Program-made: the position numbers and the translations under genes
From: UBA6170 sp034429975
Lineage (GTDB): Bacteria > Chloroflexota > Anaerolineae > Anaerolineales > Anaerolineaceae
Assembly (NCBI GenBank): GCA_034429975.1
Contig: DAOUFM010000064.1
Span: 1 to 64,000, forward strand
Reading direction: 5' to 3'
Length of the DNA stretch: 64,000 nucleotides
Shown here: in pieces, positions 9,015 through 16,966 of the stretch
Layout: each line of letters begins with the position of its first letter
How positions within the stretch are numbered: the first letter of the stretch is position 1
Notes under the pieces: model-generated
What the model was told of the DNA's origin: nothing
Database searches by the model: none
What the model saw: the letters and a program-made list of their open reading frames with translations, nothing else

Positions 9015-10337
9015 TCAATTTTTTACAATCAAAGGCAGAAAATTCCTGCGATCAAATTCATCCGGAATTTTTAAGGATCGCAAGCGGATAGTAGCATCAT
9101 AATTAAAACCGGTTGAACTGGATAAGGGTTGCCAGTTGCTCTCTGAATTAAGAAACCAGGTCTTTCCAGTGGATTTAATCCCCAGATGATCAACAGCAAT
9201 CGGGAAAAATTGACTTACATTTTGAATGCTCACTACTACCGCAATTTCCTTTGGACCGGTGATATTCACCTGTTTTGGAATTGGAATGTGGTGATAACCA
9301 GCGAAAGGAAAAGAAACATCCATTGCTTCGAACAGCAGGTTTTTCGGTTGAGAGCCATCAAAATATTCATAAATTTGCACATTCACCAAAGCAGCATCAG
9401 TCGTCCAGAATTCGACTCCCTGGGCAATTTCATATGTACTGATTTGAAATAAAGCCATGGTTGATCCCTGTAGAAAATCAACACCTCCAATACCAATTTG
9501 TGAAGTGCGCCCGGCTTCATCATAAAAATGGACTTTTGTAAAAATATCGACTTCTTCCCAATTTGTCACTGTACTCAAAGAAGACCCAATTCCGGCTGTG
9601 CCATAGGCAATATAAAAATAACCACCCATGCCCCAATCGGTTCCATAACTATTTTTCACAATCCAGGCGCCTTTTCCACCTGGGTAGTTCAGGCGATCGT
9701 TCCACCCAACAATCAAGACACCATGCGTATATTTATCTGGATCAGAACCAGAGTAGTTGTAAAGAACATGATTGCCTGAATAGGTCGAGAAACCTGAGAT
9801 GGCAGGATCCATCTGTGTATAAAGTGGTCCATAATCTAGGATAAGGTTTTTTATTATTTCAGGAGCCGGGATCTGGTAAGCCGGGCTGAATTCATACCAT
9901 TCTTTGATCCTGTATTGTGCTTTGCACATTCGATTACATTGATTGCTTACGCCTATATAAGGGTCACAACTTTCTAATGCCAATCCTTCCTGGGTGAATA
10001 AATTAGCCAATATCCGAAAATTACCCCCATCACAATGCTTTGGTGAACCAAAATAATCATTCTGTACATGCCAGTTGCATTCGATAGCATGGTTTTCGGA
10101 AAAATCCACTTTGACCCCTTCATTTTTCCAGATGGCAGCCTGCACCGCCCCAACCGCCGCAAAAGCATAACCAGCCTGACAACCCCCCTGATCCAGAACG
10201 GGAAAGTCATATCCCTGCTCCCGCCAATCATATTTGGTTGGCAAATCGGATGGAGCTGTCTGATTTTTTACATTCGGAAAAATAAATAAAATTGCCAGCA
10301 GAAAAAAACTCAAAACTCCATGTTTCATGTCGTGCAT
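9015..10337 (-). CDS. Secreted papain-fold (C1) protein lacking the catalytic cysteine
   Basis: 440 residues with a signal peptide (about residues 1-26). A C1-peptidase domain spans about 30-260: the catalytic block reads DQGGCQAGYAFA, where papain has DQGxCGSCWAFA, so the nucleophilic Cys position is Gly56. The His (THGVLIVGW, His205) and Asn (KNSYGTDWG, Asn229) are kept, as are several structural Cys. A beta-rich region follows and the protein ends in FLPLIVKN, a tail type I associate with secreted Chloroflexota proteins. It is probably not a Cys protease; a binding role is possible. Single gene, divergent from yitT. Confidence 0.85.
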   Translation of the reverse strand: MHDMKHGVLSFFLLAILFIFPNVKNQTAPSDLPTKYDWREQGYDFPVLDQGGCQAGYAFAAVGAVQAAIWKNEGVKVDFSENHAIECNWHVQNDYFGSPKHCDGGNFRILANLFTQEGLALESCDPYIGVSNQCNRMCKAQYRIKEWYEFSPAYQIPAPEIIKNLILDYGPLYTQMDPAISGFSTYSGNHVLYNYSGSDPDKYTHGVLIVGWNDRLNYPGGKGAWIVKNSYGTDWGMGGYFYIAYGTAGIGSSLSTVTNWEEVDIFTKVHFYDEAGRTSQIGIGGVDFLQGSTMALFQISTYEIAQGVEFWTTDAALVNVQIYEYFDGSQPKNLLFEAMDVSFPFAGYHHIPIPKQVNITGPKEIAVVVSIQNVSQFFPIAVDHLGIKSTGKTWFLNSESNWQPLSSSTGFNYDATIRLRSLKIPDEFDRRNFLPLIVKN

Positions 10338-10423
10338 CCAAGCTCCTTCGGAGAATTTGATAAGTTGATTATAGAATCAAAATTAAAACTTCATGTTCTT
10401 TTCTCATTATGAATTTTTTCCGA

Positions 10424-10452
10424 TTCTCAGAAACCAAAAAGCCGGATATAAT
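10424..10452 (+). promoter_or_regulatory. Probable sigma-70 promoter for the YitT gene
   Basis: TTCTCA (10424-10429) and a perfect TATAAT (10447-10452) are separated by 17 nt. The downstream gene begins about 110 nt later. Confidence 0.5.
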
Positions 10453-10567
10453 CACCGCTGTTTCATTTAATAATGTTTCATCACTCACCTTCATCAGCCA
10501 GCCTTGTGCCACTTCAACCCGGTGATAAATTATAAAAGAGTCTTTCGATCAAAAAATGGAGTCAAAA

Positions 10568-11482
10568 ATGTCATTCATGGAATTTAAGAACCAGTTAAAA
10601 CGTGAATTTAAAACCATGAAATTCACAAAAAATTCTCTCAAAGATTATTTTTTTGTCATCCTCGGAGTGCTTATTCAGGGCTTTGCGATGCGCCTCTTTC
10701 TGGTTCCCGCTTATCTGGTGAGCGGGGGCGTCAGCGGAGCAGCCCAATTGATTAACCATCTTACCCATTTCCCAATCGGTTTAATGGTATTTATTGGCAA
10801 CATTCCTCTGTTTATCCTCGGCTGGCGCTATTTGGGCGGTTTACGTTTTGCATTGCGAACTGCCATTGCCATTATTTTCTTTTCATTTTTTACTGACTTT
10901 TTAGTTCTCTTTATTCCCCCGGAGGGTGTCACTCACGACCTGGTCTTGAACAGTATTTATGGCGGTCTGATGTATGGGATTGGTTTGGGTATGGTTTATC
11001 GCGGGAAAGGTACCAGCGGTGGCAGCGATATTTTAGGCCGGATTCTAAACCATCGTTTGGGAATCTCGATCTCTTCCTCTTATCTCATCACTGATTCTGT
11101 CGTCGTTCTATTAGGTGGATTGATTTTTGGATGGGAGCGTGCACTTTATGGGCTGTTAGTCATTTATGTTAGTGGTCTGGCAGCCGAAGTGACATTTGAG
11201 GGGCGCGCTATTTTCCGAACTGCAATGATTGTTACCAATCATCCAGAAGCAGTTGCTCAACAAATATTTGATGTTCTCGAACGCGGTGTCACCATGTTGC
11301 ATGGTATGGGCGGTTACACCGAGACGGAAAGGATTGTCATTTATTCTGTCATCACCCAGTCAGAAGTGCCGCAATTGAAAGAAATTGTATACGAAGTTGA
11401 CCCTCAGGCGTTTATGGTCATTGGTCAGGCGCACGAAGCATTAGGAGAAGGCTTCCGGCCACTCATCGAACCTAAAAACTGA
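10568..11482 (+). CDS. YitT-family membrane protein (DUF161/DUF2179)
   Basis: Integral membrane protein of about 304 residues. Five to six hydrophobic segments fill roughly residues 30-210, with the family signature VSGGVSGAAQL and GKGTSGGSDILGR; a soluble DUF2179 domain closes the C-terminus. Function of the family is unknown. An ATG at 10556 is in frame, but GGAG (10558-10561) is placed correctly for the ATG at 10568, so that start is chosen. Its 3' end overlaps the convergent YhhN gene by 11 nt. Confidence 0.88.
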   Translation: MSFMEFKNQLKREFKTMKFTKNSLKDYFFVILGVLIQGFAMRLFLVPAYLVSGGVSGAAQLINHLTHFPIGLMVFIGNIPLFILGWRYLGGLRFALRTAIAIIFFSFFTDFLVLFIPPEGVTHDLVLNSIYGGLMYGIGLGMVYRGKGTSGGSDILGRILNHRLGISISSSYLITDSVVVLLGGLIFGWERALYGLLVIYVSGLAAEVTFEGRAIFRTAMIVTNHPEAVAQQIFDVLERGVTMLHGMGGYTETERIVIYSVITQSEVPQLKEIVYEVDPQAFMVIGQAHEALGEGFRPLIEPKN

Positions 11483-12152
11483 TCTCCCCTACCAGGGTTA
11501 AAGCGCCCAGGGTAATACCGATCTGTCCCAGATGGTAGGTAAACATAACCAGAAAATTACCATAAGGGATCGGGCGCAGGAAACGCCCCATGGCCAGCAT
11601 ACTGTCCGAGATGGTAAAAAGAAGTGCACCCAGGCTGGCAAACAAAGCCCCATAAGCACCCCAGCCAGAGCGAAACCATGTTAAAAATGCAAATAAAAGC
11701 ATCGTAGTGATTGTCAACAGATACAGTAGTACTGGCAGCCAAAGATGGCGATTTTCCAACCGTCGCCGTATCCCGCCAACAATTCGTTGATAGGCAAGTA
11801 TGATAATCAAAATAACAATAACGATCGGAATTAGCATCCACCAGGATAATTCCAGCTTTCCATAACTAAAACCAATAATATAAAGGACATGCGCCATCAA
11901 AAAAGAAAATAAACCGGCAATAAAGAAACGTGATCGCATCAGTAAAAAGATATCCCCGGCCAATGAAAAAATAAGTCCAACCCCAAACCAAAAACCAGGG
12001 GAGATCCATCCGCCCAGGAACGTAAAAAGTATTATTAATAAAATCAGAGATAAAGGTTTTGTAATGACTCGTACTTTGATCCAGCGTTTTCCGGCTGCAA
12101 TCCATTCTGTTAACATAACCAATCCAAGAGCTGTTCCCAATGAGAGGATCAT
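11472..12152 (-). CDS. YhhN-family membrane protein (lysoplasmalogenase-like)
   Basis: 226-residue polytopic protein with about eight hydrophobic helices. The KPLSLILLI and SLAGDIFLLM segments followed by FFIAGLFSFLMAHVLY match the YhhN/TMEM86 family, whose eukaryotic members hydrolyse lysoplasmalogens; activity of bacterial members is less settled. Start overlaps the end of era by 4 nt, so it is translationally coupled to era. Confidence 0.83.
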   Translation of the reverse strand: MILSLGTALGLVMLTEWIAAGKRWIKVRVITKPLSLILLIILFTFLGGWISPGFWFGVGLIFSLAGDIFLLMRSRFFIAGLFSFLMAHVLYIIGFSYGKLELSWWMLIPIVIVILIIILAYQRIVGGIRRRLENRHLWLPVLLYLLTITTMLLFAFLTWFRSGWGAYGALFASLGALLFTISDSMLAMGRFLRPIPYGNFLVMFTYHLGQIGITLGALTLVGEISF

Positions 12153-13093
12153 TTTTTCTCCTGCAAACTATAACCCATCAAATTCAATGCATGCGGGTTG
12201 TTACGCCAGTTCTTCTGCACCTTTACCCGCAAATCCAGGTAGATTTTCCGATCAGTCATGGCTTCGATTTCCTGGCGGGCTGTTTTTCCTATCTCACGGA
12301 TCATTAAGCCTTGTTTCCCAATCACAATTCCTTTTTGTGATTCACGTTCCACAAATAAAGTTGCCATAATGGTTGCCTGACTTTCGCCATGATCTTCATA
12401 CGAATCCAGTCTCACCGCTACCGCGTGCGGAACTTCATCCTCCAGATGGCGCATAACCGCCTCACGAATCAGCTCAATCGCAATATCCCGCTCGAAATAA
12501 TCGGTCACCTGGTCTTCTTCATAAAATGGTTCACCGGCAGGAAGTTTTCCAATGATGACATCGATCAGGTGAGATACACCTTTTTGCTGGCTGGCGCTGA
12601 TCGGGTAACTCTCAGCTCCCGGGATTAAATTCTGATAAAAGTTTCGGTTCTGAGTAAGTTTATCAGGGGAAATAAGATCCATCTTATTTAAGATAATCAG
12701 AATTTCCGGATGAGGTGTTGTCGAGTTCAGCAATTTTGAAATGATCAGGTCTTCCTCAGTGGGCGCTACGGAAACATCCACAATCCAGATAGTGAGATCA
12801 CCATCAAAAATCACCGATTCTGCTACCTTATTCATAAACTCCCCCAGTTTATGTTTGGCGATGTGAATCCCTGGGGTATCCACAAAGATGACTTGGGCTT
12901 TTTCATTGGTCAAAATCCCTAATTGCTGCTTGCGGGTAGTTTGTGGTTTGGCTGAAACTGCTGCTATTTTTTGCCCAAGGATGGCGTTAATTAAAGTTGA
13001 TTTTCCGACATTTGGTCTGCCGATCACAGAAACAAACCCAGCCTTGAAGCCTGAAGGATCTGTGGAAATAGAAGATGGATTATCAATTTGCAT
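12149..13093 (-). CDS. era: GTPase Era
   Basis: Ribosome-associated GTPase needed for 16S rRNA maturation. G motifs are clear: GRPNVGKST near residue 26, DTPGIH, NKMD. The C-terminal KH domain carries the GKQGLMIREIGKTAR nucleic-acid-binding helix. Length (314 residues) is standard. A GGAG site lies 7 nt before the ATG. It heads a two-gene unit with the YhhN gene. Confidence 0.97.
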   Translation of the reverse strand: MQIDNPSSISTDPSGFKAGFVSVIGRPNVGKSTLINAILGQKIAAVSAKPQTTRKQQLGILTNEKAQVIFVDTPGIHIAKHKLGEFMNKVAESVIFDGDLTIWIVDVSVAPTEEDLIISKLLNSTTPHPEILIILNKMDLISPDKLTQNRNFYQNLIPGAESYPISASQQKGVSHLIDVIIGKLPAGEPFYEEDQVTDYFERDIAIELIREAVMRHLEDEVPHAVAVRLDSYEDHGESQATIMATLFVERESQKGIVIGKQGLMIREIGKTARQEIEAMTDRKIYLDLRVKVQKNWRNNPHALNLMGYSLQEKK

Positions 13094-13252
13094 TCGTTTT
13101 TCTCCGATGGTTACTAAAGTAAAACCGATTCATTGGTTAAAAATCAATATACCATCAATTGGATATCAGGAATCGATTTTTGATAAAAAATCATTTTTAA
13201 TAAGCTATTTTTAGAAATAAACGGCTGTTTTTCGGATATTGTCAGGTAGTTG

Positions 13253-13284
13253 GTAGGTGAGCGTAGGGTGATCGTAGGGTAAGC
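13253..13284. repeat. Three imperfect tandem 10-11-bp repeats
   Basis: GTAGGTGAGC (13253-13262), GTAGGGTGATC (13263-13273) and GTAGGGTAAGC (13274-13284) follow one another with no gap, in the spacer upstream of era and of a candidate small RNA. They may be binding repeats for a regulator or a small slippage product; the sequence does not say which. Confidence 0.6.
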
Positions 13285-13432
13285 GTCAAGTACTGTTCAG
13301 TTTGTTCTGGTAAACTGTATTCAACAAAGGGCGACTTCTCTTCTTCTCCTCCTTAAAATGAGAGCCGGGGGCGGCGTACCCGGCTCTCACTAATTTAAAA
13401 CTACAACCCTGTTTTCAAGGGTTGTTTTTTTT
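13285..13432 (+). ncRNA. Candidate small RNA with pyrimidine-rich anti-Shine-Dalgarno tract
   Basis: The gene-free spacer between era and the HerA gene contains, in order, a hairpin with 6-bp arms (13298-13303/13312-13317), a 20-nt tract of only C and T (13335-13354) including TCTCCTCCTT, a 10-bp G/C-rich hairpin (13360-13388) and an intrinsic terminator (13403-13432). Single-stranded C/U tracts able to pair with Shine-Dalgarno sequences are typical of bacterial trans-acting small RNAs. No clear promoter was found, so the 5' end is a guess. Confidence 0.35.
13403..13432 (+). terminator. Intrinsic terminator upstream of the HerA gene
   Basis: ACAACCCT (13403-13410) pairs with AGGGTTGT (13418-13425) around a short loop, running into eight T residues (13425-13432). 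It cannot terminate a known + strand gene, since the nearest + strand gene upstream is almost 2 kb away, so it presumably ends a short transcript arising in the spacer. Confidence 0.8.
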
Positions 13433-13484
13433 CTGCGATATTAATAATATAATAGAGGCATATTCTTTTGGAAGAGGTTGGATA

Positions 13485-15983
13485 ATGGCAAACGATCAAG
13501 GTTTCTATCTGGGTAAGCAATATGATGCTGAAAGTAAAAAACTTACGGATGATATTATTTATTATGATCCCGAAGATCTCACCACCCATATGTTCGTGAC
13601 AGGCATGACCGGGTCTGGAAAAACCGGTTTGTGCATCGGGTTAATGGAAGAAGCCGCTTTACGAAATATTCCCGCGATCGTCATTGACCCAAAAGGTGAT
13701 TTAACCAATCTGTTGCTTCATTTTCCCGATCTATTGCCGCAAGATTTCGAACCCTGGGTGGATCCTGAAGCAGCCCGGCGAGCTGGTAAAACGACACCAG
13801 AACTGGCTGCAGAAACAGCCAGCACCTGGAAGAACGGATTGGCAGATTGGGGATTATCCGGAGAAAACATCCGCAAGCTTGCTGACTCCGCCGAGTTCAC
13901 AGTCTTTACCCCCGGATCAACAGCCGGCATTGCCGTGGATATCGTTTCTTCCTTTGCTGCGCCGAATTTAGACTGGAATGAAAACCAGGAGATATTACGG
14001 GAACGAATCTCCTCCAATATCACTGCCTTATTAAGCCTGCTTGGATATATCGATATTGACCCCCTCACTTCCAGAGAACACATATTATTGGCCAACATCA
14101 TGGAACATTTCTGGAGTAAAGGAGCTTCTTTCGACCTGTCTGATTTGATCATGCAAACCCAGAGCCCTCCATTCGAGCGCCTGGGTGCTTTCCCGGTTGA
14201 CCGCCTTTTTCCTGAAAAAGATCGCTTTGCCCTGGCGATGAAATTAAATAACTTTCTGGCATCCCCCTCTTTTCAAGCCTGGATTACCGGCGAACCCCTG
14301 GATATTCAGAAAATGCTCTACGCCGAAGGTAGCAAACCGCGGCATTCCGTTTTTTATCTGGCCCACCTCAGTGAAAATGAACGCATGTTTTTTGTCACTT
14401 TGTTATTCGGGGCGATAGAATCCTGGATGCGGCAACAAAGCGGCACACAAGGGTTGCGAGCCATTCTTTATTTTGATGAAATCCTTGGTTATCTCCCACC
14501 GGTAGCCAACCCGCCATCACGCACCATCATGCTTAGAATGCTGAAGCAGGCGCGCGCTTTTGGCGTCGGGATGGTACTGGCTACACAAAATCCAGTGGAT
14601 ATGGATTACAAAGCCCTTTCCAATGCCGGCACCTGGATGATTGGCCGTCTACAAACCGATCAGGACAAAGCCAGGTTGATGGATGGTTTAATGAGCGCCA
14701 GCGGAAGCATTAATCGAGCTGAGGCAGATCGCTTGCTTTCTAATCTAGGAAAACGAATTTTCCTGTTACACAACGTCCACGGCAAAGGTTTGAAACTCTT
14801 CGGCACGCGCTGGGCGATGAATTATTTAGCCGGGCCTTTATCTCGAGCCCAGATTCCTGCATTAAATGCTTTGGTAAGCGCTGGAAAACCCAAAAAAGTT
14901 GTAACCGGCCAATTATCCGCAGCCAATGAACCAAAAACGCAACCGATCAGGCCCCAAACTCCTGCCGCTGCTGAACCAATATCCACCCAACAGGTCACCC
15001 GACCGGTGTTACCCAGTGGAATAAACGATTACCATCTGCCAAATAACCTGACCTTGCAAAATGCAGCCAATCGTGAAAACCTTTCCCTGACCAGCGGTGC
15101 AAAAATGGTTGCCATTGAATACTTTCCCAGGTTGTTAGCACAAGCAGAGGTCCGCTATCTGGATCGACGCTACAATATCCAATCCCTACAGAAAAAAACA
15201 GCTCTGGTGAATGACAATACTGGCCGTTTGATCCGCTGGGAAGATCATACCATTTCTCCCATTGAGCAAAATATGATTGAGCGCTTAGGGTTGCCCGAAA
15301 CCGGTTATCAACAAGTTCCAGTTTGGTTGATGGATCCGAAAACCCTTAAAATTCTGGAGACCGATTTTCTGGATTGGGTCTACCGGACGGAAAATTTGAA
15401 AATCCGAACTTCAGCCAGTCTCAAGATTTTTGCCGGCCCGGAGGTTTCAGATCAGGAGTTCGCTGCCCAAATCGATCGAGCTATCCAGGAACAAAAGAAG
15501 ATTGAAGTTGAAAAAATTCAGGCTGCCTATGAAAAGAAGATTACAGCAATGGAACAAAAACTGGCTAAAGAGAAACGGGAAGCTGAAAATGCAAAAGACC
15601 GTCTGAGCCAAAGAAGAGTGGAGGAGCTTGGGACCGGTGGAGAATTATTGCTGGCTTTCTTATCCAAACGGAAAAAATCTATTTCCTCTTCACTAACCAA
15701 AAGGCGAATGACCTCCCAGGCCAAAGCGACCCTGGAAAAAGAACAAGCCGATGTAGACGTCGCCATACAAAATCTGACTTCTTTACAAAATGAAATGAAA
15801 AATGCTATTCAGCAGGTAGAAAATGATTGGATAAACAAGGGTAAAGATATCACTGAGACAATCATTACTCCCATGAAGAAAGATATTTTCATTGAATTAT
15901 TTGGGATTGCCTGGGTTCCCCAATATGTTGTAGAAATCGACGGCACCCGTTACAAAGTAAACGCGTTCAGTAGCAACCCTTAA
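13485..15983 (+). CDS. HerA/DUF853-type ATP-binding protein
   Basis: Large P-loop ATPase of about 832 residues. Walker A GMTGSGKTG lies near residue 40, DPKGDLTNL follows near 65, and Walker B ILYFDEILGY near 330; this arrangement is that of HerA/FtsK-related translocases. The C-terminal third has a long charged coiled coil (about residues 660-790) and a small globular end. Start at ATG 13485 follows GGAAGAGG (13470-13477); an in-frame start at 13422 would lie inside a terminator and is rejected. Possible roles are DNA translocation or end processing; no NurA-like partner is nearby. Its 3' end overlaps recR by 4 nt. Confidence 0.82.
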   Translation: MANDQGFYLGKQYDAESKKLTDDIIYYDPEDLTTHMFVTGMTGSGKTGLCIGLMEEAALRNIPAIVIDPKGDLTNLLLHFPDLLPQDFEPWVDPEAARRAGKTTPELAAETASTWKNGLADWGLSGENIRKLADSAEFTVFTPGSTAGIAVDIVSSFAAPNLDWNENQEILRERISSNITALLSLLGYIDIDPLTSREHILLANIMEHFWSKGASFDLSDLIMQTQSPPFERLGAFPVDRLFPEKDRFALAMKLNNFLASPSFQAWITGEPLDIQKMLYAEGSKPRHSVFYLAHLSENERMFFVTLLFGAIESWMRQQSGTQGLRAILYFDEILGYLPPVANPPSRTIMLRMLKQARAFGVGMVLATQNPVDMDYKALSNAGTWMIGRLQTDQDKARLMDGLMSASGSINRAEADRLLSNLGKRIFLLHNVHGKGLKLFGTRWAMNYLAGPLSRAQIPALNALVSAGKPKKVVTGQLSAANEPKTQPIRPQTPAAAEPISTQQVTRPVLPSGINDYHLPNNLTLQNAANRENLSLTSGAKMVAIEYFPRLLAQAEVRYLDRRYNIQSLQKKTALVNDNTGRLIRWEDHTISPIEQNMIERLGLPETGYQQVPVWLMDPKTLKILETDFLDWVYRTENLKIRTSASLKIFAGPEVSDQEFAAQIDRAIQEQKKIEVEKIQAAYEKKITAMEQKLAKEKREAENAKDRLSQRRVEELGTGGELLLAFLSKRKKSISSSLTKRRMTSQAKATLEKEQADVDVAIQNLTSLQNEMKNAIQQVENDWINKGKDITETIITPMKKDIFIELFGIAWVPQYVVEIDGTRYKVNAFSSNP

Positions 15984-16588
15984 TCCAATTCCTGCCTGCC
16001 TGCCAAAGCCCGTAACAATGTGCTTTGATCAGCGTACTCAAGATCACCCCCCATGGGCAGCCCTCTAGCTAGTCTTGTTAGCCTGACCGGGTATCCTTTT
16101 AGTTGTTGTTGAATATATAAAGCAGTGGCATCACCTTCCATAGAAGGATTGGTTGCGATGATAATTTCTTTGATATTTTCTTGTTTAACGCGTTCTATCA
16201 AAGGTTTAATTTTTAAGTCATCCGGGCCAATGCCTTCGATAGGAGATAAAGCCCCGTGTAAGACATGATATTTCCCCAAAAACCCTCCGGTGCGCTCCAG
16301 CGCAAGAACATCCAGAGGTTCTTCCACGACACAAATTTGACTTTCATCGCGTTGGCTGCTGGCGCAGATTTCGCAAAAATCGTTTCCGGCGGCCGTAATA
16401 TTGAAACATCGTTCACAAAATTTCGTTGAGCTCTTCAGATTAATCAATGCATCTGCCAAATTTCGGCTGGCATCATCAGGTGCTCGTAACAGAAAAAAAG
16501 TCAGACGGGAAGCGGATTTTGGTCCGATTCCCGGCAGACGTTCAAATGCATTAATTAAATTCTGGACTGGTTCAGGTAAGATTGGCAT
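15980..16588 (-). CDS. recR: Recombination mediator RecR
   Basis: RecFOR-pathway protein that loads RecA at gaps. The helix-hairpin-helix RLPGIGPKSASR is near residue 17, the zinc finger CERCFN...CEIC near 57-72, and the Toprim domain with EEPLDVLALERTGG follows. 202 residues, full length. It is the last gene of a dnaX-ybaB-recR unit, the classical bacterial order. Confidence 0.97.
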   Translation of the reverse strand: MPILPEPVQNLINAFERLPGIGPKSASRLTFFLLRAPDDASRNLADALINLKSSTKFCERCFNITAAGNDFCEICASSQRDESQICVVEEPLDVLALERTGGFLGKYHVLHGALSPIEGIGPDDLKIKPLIERVKQENIKEIIIATNPSMEGDATALYIQQQLKGYPVRLTRLARGLPMGGDLEYADQSTLLRALAGRQELD

Positions 16589-16615
16589 AACTGGTTATCT
16601 CGAAACCAGGAATCC

Positions 16616-16966
16616 CTAAAACCCAAGCCCGGGGATACCACCTGCTAATGGCCCCATCTTCTGGGACTGCAAATCTCTGGATTGATCCAAGGCCATATTG
16701 ACCGCGCTGAGGATTAAATCTTGGAGCATTTCAGCGTCAGCATCCACTAAGAGATCAGGAGAAATTTCAACCAACTTGCAATGCTGGTCACCGGTCATCG
16801 TCACTTTCACAACCCCACCGCCCACGCTAGCAGTTGTCGTTTCATTAGCCAACGCGGCCTGTGCGGCTTCCATTTGTTCCTGTAATTTTTGCAGTTGGCG
16901 CATCATGGCATTTTGGCCGCCACCACCGCCCATTCCACCCATTTTTCCATAACCTTTTGCCATCAT
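16616..16966 (-). CDS. YbaB/EbfC nucleoid-associated protein
   Basis: 116-residue DNA-binding protein. A Gly/Met-rich N-terminus (GKMGGMGGGG) precedes the QLQKLQEQMEAAQ helix and the beta strands VKVTMTGDQHCKLVEI. Encoded 1 nt downstream of dnaX and 27 nt upstream of recR, as in most bacteria. Confidence 0.95.
   Translation of the reverse strand: MMAKGYGKMGGMGGGGGQNAMMRQLQKLQEQMEAAQAALANETTTASVGGGVVKVTMTGDQHCKLVEISPDLLVDADAEMLQDLILSAVNMALDQSRDLQSQKMGPLAGGIPGLGF

Noticed and set aside
13335..13354. On the minus strand, a strong Shine-Dalgarno-like sequence (complement of the pyrimidine tract)
   Set aside because: No start codon lies at a suitable distance, so a minus-strand gene is unlikely; the plus-strand small-RNA reading is preferred.
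13422..13484. An upstream in-frame start for the HerA-type protein
   Set aside because: It would begin inside the terminator hairpin; a good ribosome site fits the ATG at 13485.
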